A stretch of DNA of 6,592 nucleotides from Lachnospiraceae bacterium (GCA_017652545.1 JAGCAV010000487.1:1-6592), one strand, 5' to 3'; numbered from the stretch's first letter, positions 1 through 5,983 are shown. Notes: generated by a model not told the origin, from the sequence alone. Numbers and translations are program-made.

Positions 1-122
1 GCCTCATCCGCTGATACCGGCCCGGCAAAAACGGAAAGCACAGCCACAAGAGAAAAGATCAGACCCCACAGCATAGTATCGCCACTCTCAACTCTCCAGA
101 CACCACTCTTCAAACGCCACAC
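1..122 (-). CDS. N-terminus of an exported protein, partial (runs off left edge)
   Basis: Only the first 40 codons are inside the window, so the function is unknown. The visible part is a signal peptide. With a GTG start at 122 the n-region holds Arg3, Lys5 and Arg10. A hydrophobic core follows (about residues 18-34, LWGLIFSLVAVLSVFAG), then a signal peptidase I-type site VSA (36-38) before Asp-Glu. The GTG is preferred because an AAGAGGTG Shine-Dalgarno lies just before it and because the start falls 11 bases after the stop of the VWA-lectin gene, normal spacing inside an operon. Alternatives in the same frame are TTG at 113 and ATG at 74. The ATG form would lack positive charges before the core and has only a weak ribosome site. 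The neighbour upstream is also exported, so the pair may act together at the cell surface (inference). Confidence 0.6.
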   Translation of the reverse strand, partial: MWRLKSGVWRVESGDTMLWGLIFSLVAVLSVFAGPVSADE

Positions 123-126
123 TCCA

Positions 127-134
127 CACCTCTT
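127..134 (-). promoter_or_regulatory. Shine-Dalgarno site that decides the GTG start at 122
   Basis: On the minus strand the bases AAGAGGTG match the anti-Shine-Dalgarno consensus AGGAGGTG at 7 of 8 positions. The AAGAGG core is 6 bases from GTG, and the site overlaps the TGA stop of the upstream gene by one base. This fits translational coupling of the two secreted-protein genes. Confidence 0.55.
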
Positions 135-2161
135 CAGGACTCGTACTCACAGATATACCCGATGTTGCCGGCAAAATACGGCAGCCCGGTAGCGATCAGA
201 TCATCCCTCTGATCGTTCCAGGACCAGACCCCTTCCACATTCCAGAGCATCAGGTAGAACTCCGGCGTTCCGTCATGATCGTTCCGGGACGGCTCTCCGG
301 GATACCATGCCGTAAAGGTGAAGGGCTCGCCGGTGATCCAGTGCCCGAAAGCCGCGTTGTTCCTTACAGACGTGTAGCCCCCGATCCAGCAGTACTTCAC
401 ACCGTATGCCTCGCACATGCGGACCAGTTCATTCATCTCTCCCTGGGACGTGATCGTCGCCAGATGGCCTCCCCTGGAAATGCAGGCATTGTTGGCCTGT
501 GTCCAGCTCACATCTCCCCTGATCAGTTCATAGCGGGAGGCGTGCTGCGCCTGTGAAATGACCGGCGTCGCCTGGAAGGAAAGGCCGCTGATCCCGCACT
601 GATAAACGCCGTCCGAGAGGGAACAGCTGACAGTTCTGGCAGCGTAGGGATCCGCGCCGGGATCCGATTCGTACTCAACACAGTACATCTCCTTCTGGTC
701 TGCATAAATGGTCTGCAAAATCTGTCCGATCCCGGAGATATCGTTAATGCTCCAGTAATATCCGCCCGTCTGGGTGCAGATATAGGAAAGCGTACCGGCA
801 TCCGCCCAGGAGGTTCCGATCAGATAGACAGGAACCTCCCGCTGCTGCGCCAGGTTCACGACTTCCTGCGCGGAGAACATGCTCTGATTGTCTTCACCGT
901 CCGTGAAGCCGATCACACATCTGGCACCTGCCCGTGACCCGGCATTCATCACCCCGGTGTAGAGCGCGTCATAAAGCGCCGTGTCGCCGTAGGCAGTCAT
1001 GTTGGAAATGCCGTTCAGCAGCAGGCTGATATCCTGTGTATACGTGCACATGTACATCACATAGGAATCAAAGGACAGGATCTCCACCTGGTCACCGGTG
1101 GAATAATCAAGGCTCCTGACAAAATCCGACATGATATTCTGCATGGTCCACAGGTCATCCTCCATGCTGCCGGATTTATCCGCTACGATGTCGATGCTCA
1201 GTCCCTGATTTCCGTCCAGCTTCTCAATGCTGCGAATGGTCCGCTCGATCTCGGATCCCCCCGCTATCGTTTCACGCAGGGTTCCTGACAGGGATGTCAG
1301 CGTCAGCGGATGGCCGTAGCTGTCCGAGCAGTCAAAATACAGTTTGACATTCGGATATTCCGACACATCACTGGAGACAAAGTCCATATTCATCTGTCCG
1401 CCGGTCTGTCCTGCGATCTGTCCCGCTTCGGGATTATCAAAGTTTCCGGGACCGGAGGAATCGACCGGCGAAGCCGGCTGGCCTGTGATCACCTGAGGGC
1501 CGGCCGTGTAATCGTTCAGCGCCTGGATCAGGCCGTTCAGATCATATTTTGTATCGTAAGGCGACACCTCACTGGCGGTATCATAGACAGCATTCAGGGA
1601 CAGCAGATACTGCTGCGCGCCGACAGCCTGTCCCGCCCAGGTGTAGTCGAACTGGTCGTTCATGATGAATTTTCCGTCCGCATCCCGGGCAATGTCCGTA
1701 CCGTTCATGGTATAGGTCCCCGACGCAAGCAGAATAAAACTGCCATCCTGAAAGCGGTAGATCTCATCATAATAACCGCCCTGCCGGCCGCCCCCGATAT
1801 GGACCTGGCCCGTTCCGGGAATAAACCCGAACGCGTAATATTCGTACATCCAGGATGACAGATGATCCCCCTGCCAGGTAAAGATCTCTTCCGACCCTGC
1901 AACCGAACCGTAATTGATGATCAGCGCCGGGACATCACCTCCGTCCAGATCGATCAGATAAAAAGAGGCATCCGGCGCGCTGTGCAGTGCCGACTGTGCC
2001 TGCATGATGAAGGCATCCTGCCAGTGAACAGCCGACGCATATGCCGGCCGGGCCGCGCTCATCAGCATCGCCGCCATGTACAGACAGAGCCCGGCGCCGA
2101 GCATGGCCATGTGTTTTCCGCTTTTCCGGGATTCGTTTTTCAGCCGGTTTCCTGTATTCAT
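134..2161 (-). CDS. Secreted von Willebrand A domain protein with C-terminal C-type lectin domain
   Basis: A 675-residue exported protein, probably an adhesin or surface binding protein (inference). Residues 1-42 form a signal peptide: a basic n-region, a hydrophobic core at about 19-37 and a likely cut after AYA (40-42). Residues about 45-200 resemble an extracellular clostridial domain with a degenerate calcium-loop motif DLDGGDVPAL (71-80). A Gly/Pro/Gln-rich linker (about 221-260) follows. The VWA domain spans about 320-490 with a complete metal site (MIDAS): Asp328-x-Ser330-x-Ser332, Thr394 and Asp421 in FTDG. The C-type lectin domain (about 540-673) has GGHLATI (564-570), WIGG (592-595), GEPS (622-625, the place of the EPN sugar/calcium motif), WND (648-650) and ICE (670-672), with Cys560 and Cys671 as the expected disulfide. 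No LPXTG, lipobox or C-terminal membrane segment is present. The start has AAGGGAG 6 bases upstream. The fold assignments are firm; the ligand is unknown. Confidence 0.9.
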   Translation of the reverse strand: MNTGNRLKNESRKSGKHMAMLGAGLCLYMAAMLMSAARPAYASAVHWQDAFIMQAQSALHSAPDASFYLIDLDGGDVPALIINYGSVAGSEEIFTWQGDHLSSWMYEYYAFGFIPGTGQVHIGGGRQGGYYDEIYRFQDGSFILLASGTYTMNGTDIARDADGKFIMNDQFDYTWAGQAVGAQQYLLSLNAVYDTASEVSPYDTKYDLNGLIQALNDYTAGPQVITGQPASPVDSSGPGNFDNPEAGQIAGQTGGQMNMDFVSSDVSEYPNVKLYFDCSDSYGHPLTLTSLSGTLRETIAGGSEIERTIRSIEKLDGNQGLSIDIVADKSGSMEDDLWTMQNIMSDFVRSLDYSTGDQVEILSFDSYVMYMCTYTQDISLLLNGISNMTAYGDTALYDALYTGVMNAGSRAGARCVIGFTDGEDNQSMFSAQEVVNLAQQREVPVYLIGTSWADAGTLSYICTQTGGYYWSINDISGIGQILQTIYADQKEMYCVEYESDPGADPYAARTVSCSLSDGVYQCGISGLSFQATPVISQAQHASRYELIRGDVSWTQANNACISRGGHLATITSQGEMNELVRMCEAYGVKYCWIGGYTSVRNNAAFGHWITGEPFTFTAWYPGEPSRNDHDGTPEFYLMLWNVEGVWSWNDQRDDLIATGLPYFAGNIGYICEYES

Positions 2162-2197
2162 CTCTTCTCCCTTCGCTTAGCATATCACGTCGCAAAA

Positions 2198-2234
2198 ATC
2201 ATGGAACAATGGCTGCAATCATGTTTCGATCATG
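2198..2234. repeat. Three ATCATG direct repeats upstream of the VWA-lectin gene
   Basis: ATCATG occurs at 2198-2203, 2218-2223 and 2229-2234, with starts 20 and 11 bases apart, close to two turns and one turn of the helix. On the gene's strand these read CATGAT. The first and third copies are flanked by GGAAC and GTTCC, giving a loose inverted arrangement. Their position 37-73 bases before the ATG suggests regulator binding sites, but the motif is not one I can assign to a known family. Confidence 0.35.
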
Positions 2235-2256
2235 TTCCGTACAGAAGCCGTGTAAA
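2229..2256 (-). promoter_or_regulatory. Weak candidate promoter of the VWA-lectin gene
   Basis: On the minus strand TTTACA (2251-2256, 5/6 match to the -35 box) lies 16 bases before CATGAT (2229-2234, 4/6 match to the -10 box), giving a leader of about 60 bases. The -10 is poor and lies within one of the ATCATG repeats, so it may need an activator or may not be real. A second option, TGATATGCT near 2179-2187, would leave an improbably short leader. Confidence 0.25.
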
Positions 2257-2264
2257 ACACAGAA

Positions 2265-2315
2265 GACACCCGCAGTTCAGACATGGGCACAAGCCACGCC
2301 CGAACCACGGGTGTC
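2265..2315 (-). terminator. Hairpin terminator after the S1-domain gene
   Basis: An interrupted inverted repeat: an outer 8-bp stem GACACCCG (2265-2272) with CGGGTGTC (2308-2315), then GTTC (2275-2278) with GAAC (2302-2305), then GGGC (2285-2288) with GCCC (2298-2301). It starts 28 bases past the S1 stop. On the minus strand the hairpin is followed by TTCTGTGTTTT, a broken but U-rich tract. This would separate the S1 transcript from the VWA-lectin gene, perhaps only partly, since the U-tract is not continuous. Confidence 0.55.
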
Positions 2316-2342
2316 ACCTTATTCAAAGCGGTCTGTATGCAA

Positions 2343-3512
2343 TCACAGTTTCAGTTTCGCAAACAGATCTCCGAGGGATGTCGTAAGCTTTTCACTCTTG
2401 GGAATCTCGACTCTCTCTTCGCGGACCTCCTGTACCGGAGCCTCCTCAAGCACTTTCATGCTCAGAGAGATCTTGCCGTCCTTGTTGGCAATGATCTTAA
2501 CCTTGACGGTATCGCCTTCTTTCAGAACCTCTCCCGGATCCTTGATCCGCTTCTGGGAGATCTGTGAAACATGAACCAGTCCTGAAAGGCCGTCGCCAAG
2601 ATTCACGAACGCGCCGTAGGGCTTGATGGTCTCAACCTTGCCCTCTGTCACGGTTCCGACCTCAACGCCGGCGATCCTTGCCTTGCGCTCTTCCCTCTGC
2701 TTTTCGCGAAGGATCTCTTTCGCGGAAAGGATCAGCTTCTTTCCTTCCTGTTCGGCTTCGATCACACGGGTCTCGATCGATTTTCCGATCCAGTTGGCAA
2801 GATCGTCTTCTTCCACGTACCCGAGCGAAAGCTTGGAGGCCGGGATAAACGCTCTCATACCCTCAAGGTTGGCGATGGCGCCGGCTTTCGTCACACCGGA
2901 AATCTTCACCGATACATTGGCGCCGGTCTCCTTCAGTTCCTTAAGGCGATCCCATGCCATCAGCTGAGCGGCTTCCCTCATGGACAGCAGGATGTGGCCC
3001 GCGCCGTCATCCTTGCGGACGACCGTAGCGGTAATCTTCTGACCGACCTGAACCCTGTCTTTCAGGGAGAAGGAGGGGTCGTCACTGGCTTCGTCCAGAC
3101 GGATGATTCCATCGGTATAATAGCCAAGATCCACGATGATCTCATCATCTGTCACCGAAATAACAGTACCGGTCAGCTTGTCGCCCTCATTGATCTTCCG
3201 GAAAGAAGCCTCGAGCTCTGTGGCATAATCGTCCATGCTCTCAGACGGAGCGTCTGCTTCCTTCTCTTCAGGCGCCGGCGCTTCTTCCGCTGCCGGTGCG
3301 GCGTCTGTTTGTTCCTCCGGAACAGGTGCCGCCTCTTCTTCTGCCTGTGCGGGAGCTTCCTCCTGAGCCGCCTGCGCGGGTGCTGTCTCTGCCGCAGCTT
3401 CTGCGGGAGCGGTTTCTTCCACTGCCTCTGCGGAAACGGTTTCTTCCACTGCCTCTACGGGAGCAACATCACTTTCTGCCTGTTCCAGTACTTCGTTTTT
3501 CAGTTCATCCAT
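2343..3512 (-). CDS. rpsA: S1 RNA-binding domain protein (30S ribosomal protein S1 homologue)
   Basis: A 389-residue protein with three S1 (OB-fold) RNA-binding repeats at about 108-178, 196-266 and 285-354. The third is the most canonical, with GKVETIKPYGAFVNLGDGLS and GLVHVSQIS. In Firmicutes such short S1 homologues bind mRNA and may act on the ribosome, although the Gram-negative S1 has six repeats and is longer, so a strict ribosomal role is inferred. Residues 1-105 are an acidic Ala/Pro/Glu low-complexity region with EETAPAEA-like repeats, probably disordered. The C-terminus ends in a short amphipathic helix TTSLGDLFAKLKL (377-389). Many clostridia carry this protein fused to the isoprenoid enzyme IspH; here it stands alone. 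AGGAGAGG lies 9 bases upstream of the ATG. It has its own promoter at 3592-3620 and a hairpin after the stop. Confidence 0.9.
   Translation of the reverse strand: MDELKNEVLEQAESDVAPVEAVEETVSAEAVEETAPAEAAAETAPAQAAQEEAPAQAEEEAAPVPEEQTDAAPAAEEAPAPEEKEADAPSESMDDYATELEASFRKINEGDKLTGTVISVTDDEIIVDLGYYTDGIIRLDEASDDPSFSLKDRVQVGQKITATVVRKDDGAGHILLSMREAAQLMAWDRLKELKETGANVSVKISGVTKAGAIANLEGMRAFIPASKLSLGYVEEDDLANWIGKSIETRVIEAEQEGKKLILSAKEILREKQREERKARIAGVEVGTVTEGKVETIKPYGAFVNLGDGLSGLVHVSQISQKRIKDPGEVLKEGDTVKVKIIANKDGKISLSMKVLEEAPVQEVREERVEIPKSEKLTTSLGDLFAKLKL
3403..3456 (-). repeat. 27-bp tandem duplication in the S1 gene N-terminal region
   Basis: Two adjacent 27-bp units (3403-3429 and 3430-3456) are identical at 25 of 27 bases, and a partial third copy begins at 3457. 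They encode successive VEET-containing nonapeptides in the acidic linker (roughly residues 19-37). Because the unit is a multiple of three, gain or loss keeps the frame. More degenerate copies continue towards 3340. Confidence 0.8.
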
Positions 3513-3591
3513 AACCTAAACCCTCTCCTGATCTAATTCTTTCTGAAGCACCCAGCCATACCGAATGCCTCCGCTTGTGCATAGCTTTACT

Positions 3592-3620
3592 ATTATACCA
3601 CTGTTTTCGGATACCGTCAC
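3592..3620 (-). promoter_or_regulatory. Promoter of the S1-domain gene (extended -10)
   Basis: On the minus strand a perfect TATAAT (3592-3597) is preceded by TGG, an extended -10, and by GTGACG (3615-3620, 4/6 match to -35) at the optimal 17-base spacing. Transcription should begin near 3585, leaving a leader of about 73 bases. The leader contains the AGGAGAGG ribosome site and no riboswitch or ribosomal-protein leader that I recognise. Confidence 0.75.
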
Positions 3621-3707
3621 CTGTGATTGCAGTAATATAGTTATAACAGTAAAAGCCCGCTTTTTTGTTATATCATGTTCTGCCTGTTCCGTCTATGGTT
3701 TTTCAGC

Positions 3708-3768
3708 GTTTCACGTCCATCTTCTTTATGAAACGACAAGATGAAACCCAGGGTTTCCATATTTCATC
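3708..3768. promoter_or_regulatory. Cluster of TGAAAC/GTTTCA half-sites over the sua5 promoter
   Basis: GTTTCA at 3708-3713 and TGAAAC at 3729-3734 lie in a 7-bp inverted repeat (CGTTTCA/TGAAACG). TGAAAC recurs at 3742-3747. GAAACCC-A-GGGTTTC (3743-3757) is a 7-bp palindrome, and GATGAAA (3740-3746) pairs with TTTCATC (3762-3768). The palindromes overlap the -35 box and spacer of the sua5 promoter, where a repressor would act. The regulator cannot be named from the sequence. Confidence 0.4.
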
Positions 3769-3782
3769 CCGGGTGGTATACT
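3754..3782 (+). promoter_or_regulatory. Promoter of the sua5-upp operon; predicts a leaderless mRNA
   Basis: TATACT (3777-3782) is an extended -10 with TGG before it, and TTTCCA (3754-3759, 4/6 match to -35) lies 17 bases upstream. A start site about 7 bases after the -10 falls at 3789-3790, which is the A of the sua5 ATG. No other convincing plus-strand promoter was seen closer to the gene. Confidence 0.65.
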
Positions 3783-3789
3783 ATAGACC

Positions 3790-4839
3790 ATGAATACACT
3801 TTTATTTGACATGACGGGAGGACCTGATCCGGATGGAATCAGGCAGGCCGGCACCATTATCAGACAGGGCGGCCTGGTCGCTTTTCCAACAGAAACCGTA
3901 TACGGGCTTGGCGGCGACGCACTCCGGGCTGATGCATCCAAAAAAATATATGCCGCGAAGGGACGACCTTCCGATAATCCGCTGATTGTCCATATCGCTG
4001 ATATGGCGCATCTTCCGGCCATCGTTTCCGGTATTCCGGATTCTGCCCGGGTCCTTGCACAGCACTTCTGGCCCGGTCCTCTGACAATGATCCTGCACAA
4101 AAGCGCCCTGGTACCGAAGGCAACGACCGGCGGTCTGGAGACCGTTGCCGTCCGGATGCCGGATCACCCTGTCGCGCTTGCGCTGATCAGAAGCGGCGGC
4201 GGGTATATCGCAGCGCCCAGCGCCAACGCCTCCGGCAGACCGAGCCCGACCAGAGCCAGTCACGTGATGGAAGACCTGAACGGGCGGATCGATGCCGTCA
4301 TTGACGGCGGAAGTGTGGCGATCGGCCTGGAATCCACGATCGTTGACCTGACAGAGGATCATCCCGTCATTCTCAGGCCCGGTTTTATCAGCCGGGAAAT
4401 GCTCCAGCAGGCGCTTGGCACAGACGTCGGCATCGATCCGGGGATCGCCGGAATATCGGCGGATGCCAGGCCTAAGGCGCCCGGCATGAAATACAGACAC
4501 TACGCGCCGAAAGCCGATCTGGCTGTCGTGGAGGGAGACCGCGAAAAAGTCATCGCGCTGATCCGCGAAAAGACCGTTTCCAATCTGCAGGCCGGCATAA
4601 AGACCGGCATCATTACCTGTCTGGAAGACGCGGCAGACTATACAGGCGGTGTGGTCAGAACGCTCGGTTCTCTCAGGGATGAACAGCAGATTGCCGCCGG
4701 TCTCTTTGCTGTGCTGAGGGAATTTGATCAGCTGGATGTAACGCAGATCTATTCTGAAGCCTTTGATACGCCGCAGCTCGGCCAGGCGATCATGAACCGT
4801 CTGCTGAAAGCGGCCGGCGGCAAGGTCATTCATGTATAA
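3790..4839 (+). CDS. sua5: L-threonylcarbamoyladenylate synthase, Sua5 type (two-domain)
   Basis: Makes threonylcarbamoyl-AMP from threonine, bicarbonate and ATP in the cytoplasm. TsaD with its partners TsaB and TsaE then moves this group to A37 of ANN-decoding tRNAs (t6A). The 349 residues match Sua5, not the short single-domain TsaC. The YrdC catalytic domain (about 15-205) has FPTETVYGLG (32-41), KGRP with Lys57 and Arg59, and SAN (144-146) before ASGRPSPT. A linker with PGMKYRHYAP (231-240) leads to the Sua5 C-terminal domain, ending with LGQAIMNRLLKAAGG (330-344). The ATG at 3790 is the first start possible, because an in-frame TAG lies at 3784-3786, and it fits the family's usual N-terminus. 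There is no Shine-Dalgarno in reach, and the promoter abuts the ATG, so leaderless translation is likely. The next gene follows after 15 bases. Confidence 0.96.
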   Translation: MNTLLFDMTGGPDPDGIRQAGTIIRQGGLVAFPTETVYGLGGDALRADASKKIYAAKGRPSDNPLIVHIADMAHLPAIVSGIPDSARVLAQHFWPGPLTMILHKSALVPKATTGGLETVAVRMPDHPVALALIRSGGGYIAAPSANASGRPSPTRASHVMEDLNGRIDAVIDGGSVAIGLESTIVDLTEDHPVILRPGFISREMLQQALGTDVGIDPGIAGISADARPKAPGMKYRHYAPKADLAVVEGDREKVIALIREKTVSNLQAGIKTGIITCLEDAADYTGGVVRTLGSLRDEQQIAAGLFAVLREFDQLDVTQIYSEAFDTPQLGQAIMNRLLKAAGGKVIHV

Positions 4840-4850
4840 GGAAGGGGGGA
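4840..4850 (+). promoter_or_regulatory. Strong ribosome site that fixes the TTG start at 4855
   Basis: The purine run GGAAGGGGGGA directly follows the sua5 stop codon and ends four bases before TTG. No ATG lies nearby in frame; the next, at residue 20, would remove the first strand and the loop of the phosphatase fold. Confidence 0.7.
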
Positions 4851-4854
4851 TTTT

Positions 4855-5310
4855 TTGAAACGATTTGATAAACTCATATTCGTAGATAAATCTGATACAT
4901 CGGTGGCACCTATGGCAGAGGCCATCATGCAGGATCTCCTTCTCCTGGATGACATCCTGGTAGAGTCAAAGGGCCTGATCGTTCTGTTTCCGGAGCCCGT
5001 CTCCGACATGACCACAAGGATCCTGGAAAGGCACGGACTGACCGGAGGCGATCACGTAAGCAGCCCGTTCTCTGACGCGGATTTTGACGAGCGCACACTG
5101 GTTCTGACCACGCAGGCTGTCTATCGCGACCAGATCCTGGAAAAACGTCCTGATGCCGTCAACCTGTATACACTTGGTGAATACATTGATGCCAGGCAGG
5201 ATGTGCCGGACCCCTACGGGGGCTCGGAAGATGACTATGAGCAGTGTTATGACCAGCTCCGGGGCATGCTTCTCGCGCTGGCCGAGATCATAAAAGAGGA
5301 GGATACTTAA
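4855..5310 (+). CDS. Low-molecular-weight tyrosine phosphatase homologue, catalytic loop degenerate (probable pseudophosphatase)
   Basis: A 151-residue protein of typical low-molecular-weight phosphatase length. The first strand LIFV (7-10) leads into the loop where active enzymes have CxGNxCRSPMAE. Here the residues are DKSDTSVAPMAE (11-22). The nucleophile Cys is Asp11, the phosphate-binding Arg is Val17, and the loop Ser is Ala18, while PMAEAIM is kept. The general-acid motif is retained as DPYGG (119-123), followed by the usual acidic helix. Loss of both Cys and Arg should abolish the family's chemistry, so a binding or regulatory role is more likely (inference). The frame is intact and well translated (TTG start, strong ribosome site), which argues against a decaying gene. 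In related clostridia a homologue (YwlE-like) commonly follows sua5. upp starts directly after its stop codon. An unrecognised new activity remains possible. Confidence 0.85.
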   Translation: MKRFDKLIFVDKSDTSVAPMAEAIMQDLLLLDDILVESKGLIVLFPEPVSDMTTRILERHGLTGGDHVSSPFSDADFDERTLVLTTQAVYRDQILEKRPDAVNLYTLGEYIDARQDVPDPYGGSEDDYEQCYDQLRGMLLALAEIIKEEDT

Positions 5311-5940
5311 ATGTCCAGAGTGATTGTTTTAGACCATCCGTTAATACAGCATAAGGTTGGCATCATCAGAAGGATCGAGACCGGGACAAGGGATTTCAGG
5401 GCACTTATCTCCGAAATAGCCAAGCTGATGTGTTTTGAGGCCACCAGGGATCTGAAGCTGCAGGACGTACGGATCACCACACCGATCTGTGATACGACCG
5501 TCAAGGAGCTGGCAGGAAAGAAGCTTGCGATCGTACCGATCCTGCGCGCAGGACTCGGCATGGTTGACGGCATGCTTGATATGATCCCCAGTGCCAAGGT
5601 GGGACATATCGGACTGTATCGTGACCCGGAAACCCTCAACCCCGTGGAATACTACTGCAAGCTTCCCGAGGACTGCGCGGAGCGTGAGGTTTTCGTTGTG
5701 GATCCGATGCTCGCGACCGGCGGTTCCTCTGCGGCTGCCATTACCATGCTCAAGAATCACGGCTGCAAAAACATTCGCTTCATGTGCATCATCGCGGCTC
5801 CCGAAGGCGTTAAAAAAATGCAGGAGACGCATCCGGATGTTGACATCTACATCGCTGCCATGGATGATCACCTGAATGATCACGGATATATCGTTCCCGG
5901 TCTGGGCGACGCCGGAGACCGGATCTTCGGAACCAAATAA
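5311..5940 (+). CDS. upp: Uracil phosphoribosyltransferase
   Basis: Salvages uracil by joining it to PRPP to give UMP and pyrophosphate; a cytoplasmic enzyme activated by GTP in several bacteria. At 209 residues it has standard length. DHPLIQHK (8-15) is the family's signature N-terminus. RAGL (79-82) belongs to the flexible active-site region. [14 protein letters not shown] (127-140) is the PRPP-binding loop. [17 protein letters not shown] (192-208) is the uracil-recognising C-terminus. All expected catalytic elements are present. The ATG follows the preceding TAA with no gap, and the ribosome site AGAGGAGG (5295-5302) lies inside the end of the upstream gene, so the two genes are likely translationally coupled. 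In many clostridia rpiB sits directly upstream of upp; it is absent here. Confidence 0.98.
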   Translation: MSRVIVLDHPLIQHKVGIIRRIETGTRDFRALISEIAKLMCFEATRDLKLQDVRITTPICDTTVKELAGKKLAIVPILRAGLGMVDGMLDMIPSAKVGHIGLYRDPETLNPVEYYCKLPEDCAEREVFVVDPMLATGGSSAAAITMLKNHGCKNIRFMCIIAAPEGVKKMQETHPDVDIYIAAMDDHLNDHGYIVPGLGDAGDRIFGTK

Positions 5941-5983
5941 CTGCCCCGGCCATGCCGGATCAAGCGGAAAAACGGAGTATGTC

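Noticed and set aside
2069..2107. Lipoprotein signal at Cys26 of the VWA-lectin protein
   Set aside because: The residue before Cys is Leu and the pattern does not fit a lipobox; the AYA cut site further on is better.
1310..2386. Plus-strand open frames of 174-182 codons opposite the VWA-lectin gene
   Set aside because: The minus-strand frame has a signal peptide and two recognised domains; these frames are shadows of it, rich in Arg and Ile and without motifs.
2994..3536. Plus-strand frame rich in Cys, Phe and Arg opposite the S1 gene N-terminus
   Set aside because: Its composition is just the complement of the Glu/Ala repeats in the S1 protein; it has no domain and no credible start.
3651..3666. 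AAAAGCCCGCTTTTTT as a terminator
   Set aside because: The perfect pairing leaves only a 2-base loop and a more open form is mostly A-U; no gene ends here.
3802..4833. A 343-codon open frame on the minus strand almost exactly opposite sua5
   Set aside because: It mirrors the codon structure of a well-recognised gene, its translation has no recognisable motif and an unusual composition, and no ribosome site or promoter supports it.
5946..5958. Small hairpin CCGGC-CAT-GCCGG between upp and the dCMP deaminase gene
   Set aside because: A 5-bp stem with no T-tract; too small to be a terminator, and it does not cover the ribosome site. It may have a minor effect at most.
5876..5983. Longer N-terminus for the dCMP deaminase from an ATG at 5876
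   Set aside because: The extra 36 codons lie mostly inside the end of upp, lack homology to the family, and a proper ribosome site precedes the ATG at 5984.
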